Positions 16,822-24,853 of a stretch of DNA of 64,000 nt are shown here, one piece after another. The stretch lies in NCBI RefSeq assembly GCF_900188345.1, contig NZ_FZOD01000056.1:1-64000 (forward strand), written 5' to 3'. The notes beneath the pieces were generated by a model. The model did no database searches. It worked only from the letters and a program-made list of their open reading frames with translations, and had not been told where the DNA came from. The stretch's first letter is position 1; each line of letters begins with the position of its first letter. The position numbers and the translations under genes are program-made. Source of the stretch: Streptosporangium subroseum (GTDB lineage: Bacteria; Actinomycetota; Actinomycetes; Streptosporangiales; Streptosporangiaceae).

Positions 16822-18051
16822 TTATGCCTGTGGTGCGGTGACCTGGGGGCCGTGGCCGGGGGCGACGGATCCCTGCAGCACGAGGGCCGCTCCGCCGATG
16901 GCCGCGGCGTCGCGGGGATTGCTCGACAGGTCGACCTCCACCGCGTGCACCCCGCGCGAGAATGCCCGCTCCGCGAGGCGGCGGCGGATCTCGCTGACGT
17001 AGAGCGAACCGGCGACGGCGAAGCCCGGCCCCGCGAGCACGAGCGTGTCGAGGTCCCAGATGTTGGCGAGCATCAGGGCGCCGTCGGCGAGGAGCAGGGC
17101 CGACTCGTCGACCAGCGCGCGGGCCTGCCCGTCGCCGTAGATCGCCGCGCGGGCGAGGACGTCGAACGCCCGCGCGTCCGGGTCGTCAGGACGGATTCTC
17201 AGGCGGTTGGCCAGGCCCGGCGTGGCCCGGGCACGCTCGACGAGCACGGAGGGTGCGGCGTACAGCTCCAGGCAGCCCCGGCCGCCGCAGTGACACCGTG
17301 CACCGTCACGGACCACCGAGACATGACCGATCTCACCCGCGTTGGAGCTGGCGCCGCGATGGAGCGCGCCGTCGAGGACGACCCCGGAGCCGATTCCCGA
17401 GTTCATGTAGAGACATCCGAAGGTCCGCTCCCGCGAGACCTGCCGCCCCCAGAACTCACCCACGGCGGCCGCGGCGGCGTCGCTGTCGACGAGCACCGGC
17501 ACGCCCAGCTCGGCGGTCAGGGCCTGGCCGAGGTCGAGCTCGGACCACCGCTCCAGCCCCGGGAGCGCGAGGAACCTGCCCCGTGCGACGTCGACCGGAC
17601 CCGGGCCGACGACGGCCAGCCCCGCCACGCTCTGCGGCGACAGACCCAGACCCTGCGTCACGTCGCCGTAGAGCGCGGCCAGCTGGGCCACGACGTCCTC
17701 CGGCTTCTCGGAGGGAGGGGCGGAGACGAGCTCGCGCCCGACCGTGCCGCCACGCGTATCCGTCACGACGCACGTGAGAGTGTCGGCCCCGACGCGGATC
17801 CCGACGCCGTATGCTGAGCGGGAGTTGATCACGAGCAGGGTCCGTGGCTTGCCACCGGTCGCGACCGTGGCACCGGTCTCGCGGACGACGCCGTCGTCGA
17901 GCAGGCGGCGGACGATGTTGGAGATCGTCGGCTGGGTCAGCCCGGTCGCCTCGACGAGCTCCACCCGGCTGATCGGCCCGGAGGACCGGATGAGGTCGAC
18001 GATGAGCGCACGGCTCCCGGGCCCTGCGGCCGCGGACTCTCGTCGGGCCAC
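16822..18051 (-). CDS. ROK family sugar-responsive repressor
   Basis: The protein has 409 residues from the GTG at 18051; a TTG at 18057 is an alternative. An N-terminal winged helix (SRVELVEATGLTQPTISNIVRRLLDDGVV) precedes a ROK domain with the ATP/sugar-fold and the zinc motif CHCGGRGCLELY. ROK repressors of this type (XylR/NagC-like) release DNA on binding a sugar. It is divergent from the LacI-like gene and the sugar transport/hydrolase operon, which it probably controls; the AT-rich palindrome at 19013 is a candidate site. Confidence 0.9.
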   Translation of the reverse strand: MARRESAAAGPGSRALIVDLIRSSGPISRVELVEATGLTQPTISNIVRRLLDDGVVRETGATVATGGKPRTLLVINSRSAYGVGIRVGADTLTCVVTDTRGGTVGRELVSAPPSEKPEDVVAQLAALYGDVTQGLGLSPQSVAGLAVVGPGPVDVARGRFLALPGLERWSELDLGQALTAELGVPVLVDSDAAAAAVGEFWGRQVSRERTFGCLYMNSGIGSGVVLDGALHRGASSNAGEIGHVSVVRDGARCHCGGRGCLELYAAPSVLVERARATPGLANRLRIRPDDPDARAFDVLARAAIYGDGQARALVDESALLLADGALMLANIWDLDTLVLAGPGFAVAGSLYVSEIRRRLAERAFSRGVHAVEVDLSSNPRDAAAIGGAALVLQGSVAPGHGPQVTAPQA

Positions 18052-18147
18052 GCTCAACCGCCTCTCGCCCCGGCCGTGCGTACGGCAGCACTACGTTACA
18101 GGGCACGAGGTTAGTTCACGCAGGCAGTGCACGAGGGAGGGGCACCG

Positions 18148-19011
18148 ATGGTCGCGGCATGGACGGGCACGGAGACACGTCCGCGGACGGGCACACCGGT
18201 GGGTCTCGCCCTCGTACGCGACGCTGAGGTCCTCGGCGCCGAGCCGTTCTTCCATGAGTTCATCGCGGGCATGGAGCGGGTCCTCGTCCCCTTGGGCGTG
18301 CCCGTGCTCCTCCAGGTGGTCGCCACGATTCAGCAGGCGAGCGACCGGATGCGCGCGTGGGCGGCCCAGGGGCAGGTGCAGGGGATGATCCTGATCGACC
18401 TGCTTCCCGGCGACGAGCGGGTCGCGCTCGTCGGCGAGCTGGGCATGCCGACCGTGGTCATCGGCGACCCGGTCACCGCCGGGGGGCTGTCCGCGGTGTG
18501 GACGCAGGACGAGGTGGCCATGCGCGACGTCGTCGCCGCGCTGGTCGCGGGCGGGCACACGCATCTCGGCCATGTCGCCGGGCCGGCGGAGATGGCGCAC
18601 ACGATCATCCGCCGCCGCACGTTCCACGCCGTCGCGTCGGAACACGGCGTGCGGACGACGACGTTCGACGGCGACTACTCCGAGGCGGCCGGGGTGCGCG
18701 CCGTCACCGCTCTCGCGGGGATCGACGACCGGCCGACGGCGCTGGTCTTCGACAACGACGTCATGGCGCTCGGCGCGCTCCACGAGGCGCGCCGTCTCGG
18801 ACTGGGGGTCCCCTCCGACCTGTCCTTGGTGGCGTGGGACGATTCGGCTCTCTGCCAGCTCGCTGAGCCTCCGCTCAGCGCCGTCAGCCATGACGTGCAG
18901 GCACTGGGTGAGCTGGTCGGCGACGCCGTGGCCGAGGTGCTGGCGGGGGTGACGCCGTGCATGATCACGGCCGCGCCGGCGACGCTGGTCGTTCGTGGCT
19001 CGAGCATTTAA
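18148..19011 (+). CDS. LacI/GalR-type sugar sensor lacking the DNA-binding domain
   Basis: This 287-residue protein is the periplasmic-binding-protein-like core of a LacI/GalR regulator: TPVGLALVRDAEVLGAEPFFHEFIAGME, MILIDLLPGDERVALVGELGMPTVVIGDP, TALVFDNDVMALGALHEARRLGLGVPSDLSLVAWDDS. The usual 55-residue N-terminal LacI helix-turn-helix is absent, and only 96 bases separate it from the ROK gene, so there is no room for it. GGAGGGG lies 6-8 bases before the ATG. It has no signal peptide, so it is cytoplasmic. It may act with the ROK repressor or bind a sugar without touching DNA (inference). Confidence 0.82.
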   Translation: MVAAWTGTETRPRTGTPVGLALVRDAEVLGAEPFFHEFIAGMERVLVPLGVPVLLQVVATIQQASDRMRAWAAQGQVQGMILIDLLPGDERVALVGELGMPTVVIGDPVTAGGLSAVWTQDEVAMRDVVAALVAGGHTHLGHVAGPAEMAHTIIRRRTFHAVASEHGVRTTTFDGDYSEAAGVRAVTALAGIDDRPTALVFDNDVMALGALHEARRLGLGVPSDLSLVAWDDSALCQLAEPPLSAVSHDVQALGELVGDAVAEVLAGVTPCMITAAPATLVVRGSSI

Positions 19012-19012
19012 T

Positions 19013-19037
19013 AGATTACTAATCTTTCTTATTGACT
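19013..19037 (+). promoter_or_regulatory. AT-rich palindrome and -35 box of the sugar operon
   Basis: The perfect palindrome AGATTACTAATCT (19013-19025) is followed by TTTCTTATTGACT, with TTGACT at 19032-19037 as a probable -35. No good -10 is visible. The same TTCTTATTGAC context occurs in front of the GH16 gene on the minus strand (8950-8960). It is a likely site for the ROK repressor. Confidence 0.5.
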
Positions 19038-19161
19038 TCAGGGCTTCCGGTCCTGCACGCTGTGGTGCGAACAGCCTCTGCAATGTCTGCGCAACCCACG
19101 AGTAACCCCCGGGACACACGCCTCCCGACCACCCCCCCGGAACATGAGCAAAGGAAGCCCC

Positions 19162-20478
19162 ATGCACCGCACCATGCCTCGGGCCGTACGCGGGGTGGCC
19201 GCGTTCGCCGCCGGAGCCCTGCTTCTCTCCCTCGCCGCCTGCGGCTCCGACGAATCGGCGGCGGGCCCGGCGACCGCGGCGAGCGGCGGCTCCATCGACG
19301 TCGTCACCCGTTGGACGGCGGGCAACTCGGCTGCCGCGGCCCAGAAGCGCGTCTTCGACGCGTTCACCGCGGAGACGGGTATCAAGATCAACATCACCGA
19401 AGGCCTCGAAGCCATCGACGACCAGGTGGAGACCGCCGTGGCGGCGGGCAAATCCCCCGACCTGGTGATCGTCAACCTGTTCGACAAGACTGTGGGCTGG
19501 CTGGACGCGGGCGTCACGGTCCCCGTCGACCAGTACGTCAAGGACTGGGGCCTCGCCGCCACGATGAAGCCGGAGGCCCTCGACGAGTGGCGGGTCGGCG
19601 GCGTCGCCGGCGGCGAGCTCCAGGGCCTGCCGTTCTCCGGGTTCAGCTGGCCGTTCTGGTACAACACCGAGCTGCTGACCAAGGCCGGTGTCACGGAGGT
19701 CCCGAAGTCCACCGACGAGCTCATCGCCGCCGCCAAGAAGCTGCGCGCCGCGGGTGTCGGGCCCGTCGCCGTCGGCGGCAACGACTGGAGCGGCCAGAAG
19801 CTCTTCTACCAGATCGCGCAGTCGTTCACCGACGCCGCGACGATGCAGAAGGTCATGAAGGAGGGCGGTTACTGCGCGACGCCGTCGGTCATGAACGGCA
19901 TCAAGCTCTTCACCGACCTGCGCGACGCCAAGGTGTTCGTCGACAACGTCGCCGGCCTCAGCTCCGACGACATGTACGCCTCCTACTACTCCGGCAAGGC
20001 CGCGATCATGTCCGCGGGCTCGTGGGCGTACACGGAGTCGAAGGCCTCGGGCACCGGGATCGAGACGCGCACGGCCCTCGGCGGCTTCCCCGTCCCGAGT
20101 GGCTCGGTCTACCCGAAGCCGACGGCCTACCAGGGCTTCACCGGCGTCGGATTCATGATCACGAAGCAGGGCGCCGAGCCCGACAAGATCGACAAGATCC
20201 GTCAGCTCGTGACGAAGTTCTACGGCCGGCCGGCCGTCGGTGACTTCGTCAAGGACGCCGGCATCCTGCCCCCGGTCACCGGCGACTTCTCCTCGTCCGC
20301 GACCGACCCGCTGCTGAAGGCCTCGCTCGGCCTCGACGCCGACGTCGACTACGCGGTCCTGCCCGACGTCTGGATCGGCTCCGCGTCCGACCCGATCACC
20401 CAGGTCCTGACCGGGGCCTACGGAAAGGCGACCCCGCAGGAGATCTGCGGGGACCTCGACACCGCGACCAAGGGCTGA
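19162..20478 (+). CDS. Carbohydrate ABC transporter substrate-binding lipoprotein
   Basis: The 438-residue protein has a lipoprotein signal (lipobox LAAC, lipidated Cys27) and a family-1 extracellular solute-binding fold: VVTRWTAGNSAAAAQKRVFDAFTAETGIKINITEG ... LQGLPFSGFSWPFWYNTELL ... MSAGSWAYTESKASG. It captures an oligosaccharide outside the cell and delivers it to the two permeases that follow. The start is the ATG at 19162 because AAAGGAAG precedes it; an ATG at 19144 is an alternative. A stem-loop after the gene may keep its mRNA more abundant than that of the permeases. Confidence 0.92.
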   Translation: MHRTMPRAVRGVAAFAAGALLLSLAACGSDESAAGPATAASGGSIDVVTRWTAGNSAAAAQKRVFDAFTAETGIKINITEGLEAIDDQVETAVAAGKSPDLVIVNLFDKTVGWLDAGVTVPVDQYVKDWGLAATMKPEALDEWRVGGVAGGELQGLPFSGFSWPFWYNTELLTKAGVTEVPKSTDELIAAAKKLRAAGVGPVAVGGNDWSGQKLFYQIAQSFTDAATMQKVMKEGGYCATPSVMNGIKLFTDLRDAKVFVDNVAGLSSDDMYASYYSGKAAIMSAGSWAYTESKASGTGIETRTALGGFPVPSGSVYPKPTAYQGFTGVGFMITKQGAEPDKIDKIRQLVTKFYGRPAVGDFVKDAGILPPVTGDFSSSATDPLLKASLGLDADVDYAVLPDVWIGSASDPITQVLTGAYGKATPQEICGDLDTATKG

Positions 20479-20492
20479 GACCCGATCGCTGA

Positions 20493-20520
20493 GTGGGGCC
20501 GCCGTGCCAGGCGGCCCCAC
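20493..20520 (+). terminator. Intra-operon stem-loop
   Basis: A perfect 11-bp stem GTGGGGCCGCC/GGCGGCCCCAC with a 6-base loop lies between the binding-protein and permease genes. It probably acts as an attenuator or mRNA stabiliser, a common arrangement in ABC sugar operons. Confidence 0.75.
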
Positions 20521-20541
20521 CATGCCCGAAGGAAACGCACG

Positions 20542-21435
20542 ATGTCCCTGACCAGTACCCGCGTGCATTCGCCCCGGGTCCTCTGGCTGACCGTCCCGTC
20601 TCTCGTGTGGTTCGCCGTCTTCTCGGTCGGCCCGCTCGCCGCCATGTTCGTCATCGCCACGCTGCGGTGGAAGGGGCTGCTGTACGAGCCCACGTACATC
20701 GGCCTGGAGAACATCGGACGCGTCTTCGCCGACCCGACGTTCCACGCCGCGGTGCGCAACAGCGTGATCCAGGTCGCCATCGCGATCCCGGTGATGATCC
20801 CGCTGGCCTTCATGCTCGGCTACCACCTCACCACCAAGCCGCGCGGTTACCGGATCCTGTCGGTGCTCTACTTCTCGCCGGGCCTCATCTCCATCTCCAT
20901 GACCGGGATGATCTTCTACGGGGTGCTGTCCCCGAACGGCGGGGTCAACGGCCTGCTGCGCGGCATCGGCCTCGACTCCTGGGCCACCGCCTGGCTCGCC
21001 GACCCGAGCACCGCGCTGCCGAGCCTCATCGCGATCGACCTCTGGCGTGGCATCGGCTGGACCGCGGTGCTGTTCGCCGCCCGGCTGGCGAGCCTGCCGG
21101 CCGAGGTGATCGAGGCGGCCCAGATCGACGGCGCCGGGCGGATGCGCATCATGTGGCGGATCGCCTTCCCGATGGTCAAGGACTACGTCCGCACGCTGGC
21201 GATGTTGCAGTTCCTCTGGACGCTGTTCACCTCGGCCGCCCTGATCCTCCTGCTCACCAAGGGCGGGCCCGGCACCTCGTCGACCACGTTGTCGTACCTG
21301 GTCTACGCCAAGGCCTTCTCCCAGCGGGATCTCGGTTACAGCCAGGTGGTCGGCGTCGTGCTGCTCCTTCTCGGCGTCGCCGGCATGTTCCTCATCCGCG
21401 CGCTGCTGCGCGGCTCCGAGGAGGACTCCCGATGA
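20542..21435 (+). CDS. Sugar ABC transporter permease (MalF/UgpA type)
   Basis: This 297-residue membrane protein has six predicted helices and the EAA loop for ATPase contact (LPAEVIEAAQIDGAGRMRIMWRIAFPMVK). It is a type I carbohydrate permease, N-terminal partner of the pair. AAGGAAA is its ribosome binding site. The stop overlaps the start of the second permease (ATGA). It transports the sugar captured by the lipoprotein upstream. No ATP-binding subunit is encoded nearby, so a shared MsmK/MsiK-type ATPase is expected. Confidence 0.93.
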   Translation: MSLTSTRVHSPRVLWLTVPSLVWFAVFSVGPLAAMFVIATLRWKGLLYEPTYIGLENIGRVFADPTFHAAVRNSVIQVAIAIPVMIPLAFMLGYHLTTKPRGYRILSVLYFSPGLISISMTGMIFYGVLSPNGGVNGLLRGIGLDSWATAWLADPSTALPSLIAIDLWRGIGWTAVLFAARLASLPAEVIEAAQIDGAGRMRIMWRIAFPMVKDYVRTLAMLQFLWTLFTSAALILLLTKGGPGTSSTTLSYLVYAKAFSQRDLGYSQVVGVVLLLLGVAGMFLIRALLRGSEEDSR

Positions 21436-22262
21436 ACACACCACGCCGCAGTCGCAGCCCTCTGGCGACGGTCCTGTCCTGGTTGTACGTGCTGATCCTG
21501 GGGATCCCGCTGTACTACCTCGTGGTCAGTGCCATGAAGTCCAACATCGAGATCTTCACCCGGCCGTTCGCGCTGCCGGCGAACTGGTTGTGGGAGAACT
21601 TCGGCACCGCCTGGCAGACCGCCGACCTGGGGCGCGCCCTGCTCAACTCCGTACTCGTCTCGCTCGTGGCCATCGCGCTGACCCTGGGCCTCGCGGTGCC
21701 CGCGGCGTACGCGCTGGCCCGGACGGACAACCGGCTCGCCCGCGTGATCACGGGCACGTTCTCCGCGGGGTTCCTCATCCCGCCGTTCGCCGCGCTGATC
21801 CCCACGGTGGTCCTGGCGATCCAGGTGGGGCTCTACGGCACCCGCGAGTTCCAGATGCTGTTCCTGCCCGCGAGCGCGCTCCCGCTGTCGGTGCTCCTCC
21901 TCACGCAGTTCATGCGCACGGTGCCGCAGGCACTGGTGGAGTCGGCCGCCCTCGACGGCGCCGGGCACTGGCTGCTGCTGACCCGAGTCTTCGTGCCCAT
22001 CGCGATGCCGGGCGTCGTCAGCGTGACGATCCTCCAGCTCCTCACCTTCTGGAACGAATACCTGTTCTCACTGACCATCACCGGCACCGGCCCGGACGTG
22101 CGGACGGTCCAGGTCGCCCTGCCGATGCTCGTCTCCGACGCGACCAACCTCGGCGTTCTCGCCGCCGGCACCGTGCTCACCGTCCTGCCGGTGTACGTCG
22201 TGTACTCGCTCATGAACCGTCGCATGCAAGAAGCACTCACCGCAGGGGCAGTCAAGGGATGA
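21432..22262 (+). CDS. Sugar ABC transporter permease (MalG/UgpE type)
   Basis: This 276-residue permease has six helices and the EAA loop VPQALVESAALDGAGHWLLLTRVFVPIAMPG. It opens with a short basic N-terminus and YLVVSAMKSNIEIFTRPFALP, the signature of MalG-type subunits. It is translationally coupled on both sides: it overlaps the first permease by 4 bases, and its TGA overlaps the ATG of the beta-mannosidase gene. Confidence 0.93.
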   Translation: MNTPRRSRSPLATVLSWLYVLILGIPLYYLVVSAMKSNIEIFTRPFALPANWLWENFGTAWQTADLGRALLNSVLVSLVAIALTLGLAVPAAYALARTDNRLARVITGTFSAGFLIPPFAALIPTVVLAIQVGLYGTREFQMLFLPASALPLSVLLLTQFMRTVPQALVESAALDGAGHWLLLTRVFVPIAMPGVVSVTILQLLTFWNEYLFSLTITGTGPDVRTVQVALPMLVSDATNLGVLAAGTVLTVLPVYVVYSLMNRRMQEALTAGAVKG

Positions 22263-24853
22263 TACAGATCACCACAGAGGTAACCACCTCCGCCGCCACC
22301 CGGCTCGACCTCGGTGGCGAGTGGGAGCTGACCTGGTCGGCGGGCCCGGACGACGTCCCCGAGGCCGTCCGCACGGCGGCCATCCCCGCGCAGGTGCCCG
22401 GCGAGGTGCACACGGCGCTCCTCGCGGCCGGCCTCCTCGCCGATCCCGACGTCGGGTGGGGCGAGCTGGCGCAGCGGTGGGTCGGTCACTCGCACTGGGT
22501 CTACCGGCGCCGCGTCCAGTGGGCGCCGACGCCCGGGGCCCGCACCGACCTCGTGGCCGACGGCCTCGACACGATCGCCGACGTCTACGTCAACGGCCGG
22601 CGGATCGGGGTCGCGCGTGACCAGCACCTGGCGTACCGGTGGCGCGTGGACGACGCATTGGTACCGGGCGACAACCTCGTCGAGGTGCGCTTCGCCTCGG
22701 CCTGGGACGCCGCCCGCGAGCACGAACGCGAGCACGGCCCGCTGCCGAGCCCGTACGACGAGCCCTACCCGCACGTGCGCAAGTCCGCGGCCAACTTCGG
22801 CTGGGACTGGGGACCGCACTACGTCACCGCCGGCATCTGGCGCGACATCCGGCTGGAGACCTACGTCGGCCGGATCGACCACGTCCGGCCGCTCGTCCAC
22901 CTCGACCCCGACCACGCCGTCGCCCACGTGACGGCGCACGTGCGGGTGGACGCACCCACGGGCTCGGACGTGCGCGTCGACCTGATCGACCCCGACGGCC
23001 GGCCCGCCGGGTCGGCCGTCGGCACCGTCGCCGGCGACGAGGCGGCCATCGTCCTGCGCGTCGACGACCCCGACCTGTGGTGGCCGGTCGGCCTCGGCGC
23101 GCAGCCGATGTACCGCCTCCGCGTGGAGCTCGATCACGCCGGCACGGTGCTCGACTCCACCGCCGTCCGGGTGGGCCTGCGCAGCGTCGCGGTCGACGAG
23201 ACCCCGGACGAGCTCGGGACGCGCTGGGCGCTCGTCGTCAACGGCCGGACCGTACGGGTACGCGGCTACAACTGGATCCCCGACGACACCCTCGCCAGCC
23301 GCGCCACGCCCGAACGGGTGGCGCGACGGATCGACCAGGCCGTCGCGGGAAACGCCAACCTCCTGCGCGTCTGGGGCGGCGGCCACTTCGCGACCGGGGA
23401 GTTCCTCGACGCCTGCGACGAGCGCGGCGTCCTGGTCTGGCACGACTTCCTCTTCGCCTGCGCCGCCTACAGCGAGGACGACGAGATGGTCGAGCTGGTG
23501 ACCGCGGAGGCGGAACAGGCCGTCGCGCGGATGTCGGCCCACCCGAGCCTGGTGCTCTGGTGCGGCGGCAACGAGACGGTCCTCGGCTGGCACCACTGGG
23601 GGTGGGCCGACCAGGTCGGGCTGCGCGGGTGGGGCGCGCGCTACTACCTCGACGTGCTGCCCGGTGTCCTGGCCCGCCTGGATCCGACGCGGCCCTACGT
23701 GCCCAACTCGCCCTGGTCGGGCACCGTCGACCGGGATCCACTCGTCGACACGCACGGCCTGAGCCACCTGTGGGACGCCTGGAACGAGCGTGACTACGCC
23801 CACTACCGCGACCACGACCCGGCGTTCGTCGCGGAGATGGGCTGGTGCGGTCCCCCCGCGTGGACCACGCTCGGGCGCGTCGTCGTGGGCGAGACGCCCG
23901 GGCCCGACTCGCCCCAGACCCTCCACCACCTGCGCGCGATCGACGGCGTGCACAAGCTGACCCGCGGCCTCCAGCCGCACGTGCCCACCCCTCGCAGCGA
24001 CGCCGACTGGCACTTCGCGACCCAGGTGGTCCAGGCCCGCGCGGTCTCGGCCGGCGTCGAGTGGCTGCGCTCGCGCGAGCGCTGCGGCGGGGCCGTCGTA
24101 TGGCAGCTCAACGACTGCTGGCCGGTGATCAGCTGGTCGGCCGTCGACAGCGAGGGCATCGAGAAGCCCCTCTGGCACGCCCTCCGCCGCTCGTTCGCCC
24201 CCCGGCTGGCCACGGTCCAGCCGGTCAGTCCCGGGCCGACCCACGACCCCACCGGCGACGAGGGTCTCGTGCTCGTGCTCGTGAACGACGCGGACGCCGC
24301 CTGGCGTCCCGACGTCCTCATCCGGCGGGTCGGGCTGGACGGCCGGGAGCACGCACGGACGCGGGTACGGCCCGACTGCCCGGCCGGCGGCCTCGTCCGG
24401 CTGGCCGTCGACCCCGCGGTCGGACGGCCCGCCGACCCGCGGGCCGAACTGCTCGTCGTCGACGCCGACGGGGTGCGGACCACCTGGTCCTATCGCCCGG
24501 AACGGGAAACGACGGCCCCGCGGCCCGAGCGCGTCGTCGACGTCTCCGTCGTCGACGGCGCGCTGCACGTCACGGTCACCGCCGTGACCATGCTGCGCGA
24601 CGTGTGCGTGTCCGCCGACCGGCTCGCCGAGCCGCTCGGTCTGGAGCCGCCCTCGCTCGCCGTGGACGACGCCCTCGTCACGCTCCTGCCGGGCGAGAGC
24701 CATGTGTTCCGAATCATCCGCCGAGACGGCCGCGCGATCCCTCCGGACCGTGCCGCCGCTCTCTCCACCACACTGCTCGACGTCTCGGTCCGGTCCTTCG
24801 GGGAGGTCACCGGTTCCGCTGGGAATTCGCTCTGCAACGAAGGAACCCCATGA
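22259..24853 (+). CDS. GH2 beta-mannosidase
   Basis: This 864-residue cytoplasmic enzyme has no signal peptide. The N-terminal GH2 sugar-binding domain contains WVYRRRVQW and ANFGWDWGPHYVTAGIWRDIRLE, the latter typical of beta-mannosidases. The TIM-barrel carries the acid/base Glu at about 439 (LWCGGNETVLGW) and the nucleophile Glu at about 526 (FVAEMGW). A C-terminal beta domain follows. It releases mannose from beta-mannosides imported by the coupled transporter. Its ATG overlaps the upstream stop, and its own stop overlaps the start of the giant secreted enzyme. Confidence 0.92.
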   Translation: MIQITTEVTTSAATRLDLGGEWELTWSAGPDDVPEAVRTAAIPAQVPGEVHTALLAAGLLADPDVGWGELAQRWVGHSHWVYRRRVQWAPTPGARTDLVADGLDTIADVYVNGRRIGVARDQHLAYRWRVDDALVPGDNLVEVRFASAWDAAREHEREHGPLPSPYDEPYPHVRKSAANFGWDWGPHYVTAGIWRDIRLETYVGRIDHVRPLVHLDPDHAVAHVTAHVRVDAPTGSDVRVDLIDPDGRPAGSAVGTVAGDEAAIVLRVDDPDLWWPVGLGAQPMYRLRVELDHAGTVLDSTAVRVGLRSVAVDETPDELGTRWALVVNGRTVRVRGYNWIPDDTLASRATPERVARRIDQAVAGNANLLRVWGGGHFATGEFLDACDERGVLVWHDFLFACAAYSEDDEMVELVTAEAEQAVARMSAHPSLVLWCGGNETVLGWHHWGWADQVGLRGWGARYYLDVLPGVLARLDPTRPYVPNSPWSGTVDRDPLVDTHGLSHLWDAWNERDYAHYRDHDPAFVAEMGWCGPPAWTTLGRVVVGETPGPDSPQTLHHLRAIDGVHKLTRGLQPHVPTPRSDADWHFATQVVQARAVSAGVEWLRSRERCGGAVVWQLNDCWPVISWSAVDSEGIEKPLWHALRRSFAPRLATVQPVSPGPTHDPTGDEGLVLVLVNDADAAWRPDVLIRRVGLDGREHARTRVRPDCPAGGLVRLAVDPAVGRPADPRAELLVVDADGVRTTWSYRPERETTAPRPERVVDVSVVDGALHVTVTAVTMLRDVCVSADRLAEPLGLEPPSLAVDDALVTLLPGESHVFRIIRRDGRAIPPDRAAALSTTLLDVSVRSFGEVTGSAGNSLCNEGTP

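Noticed and set aside
18091..21444. Minus-strand frame of over 1,100 codons opposite the sugar-transport genes
   Set aside because: Overlaps four well-supported genes; the peptide is His/Arg/Gly/Asp-rich and matches no fold.
21833..24703. Minus-strand frame of over 900 codons opposite the beta-mannosidase
   Set aside because: Same shadow effect; catalytic motifs are on the plus strand.
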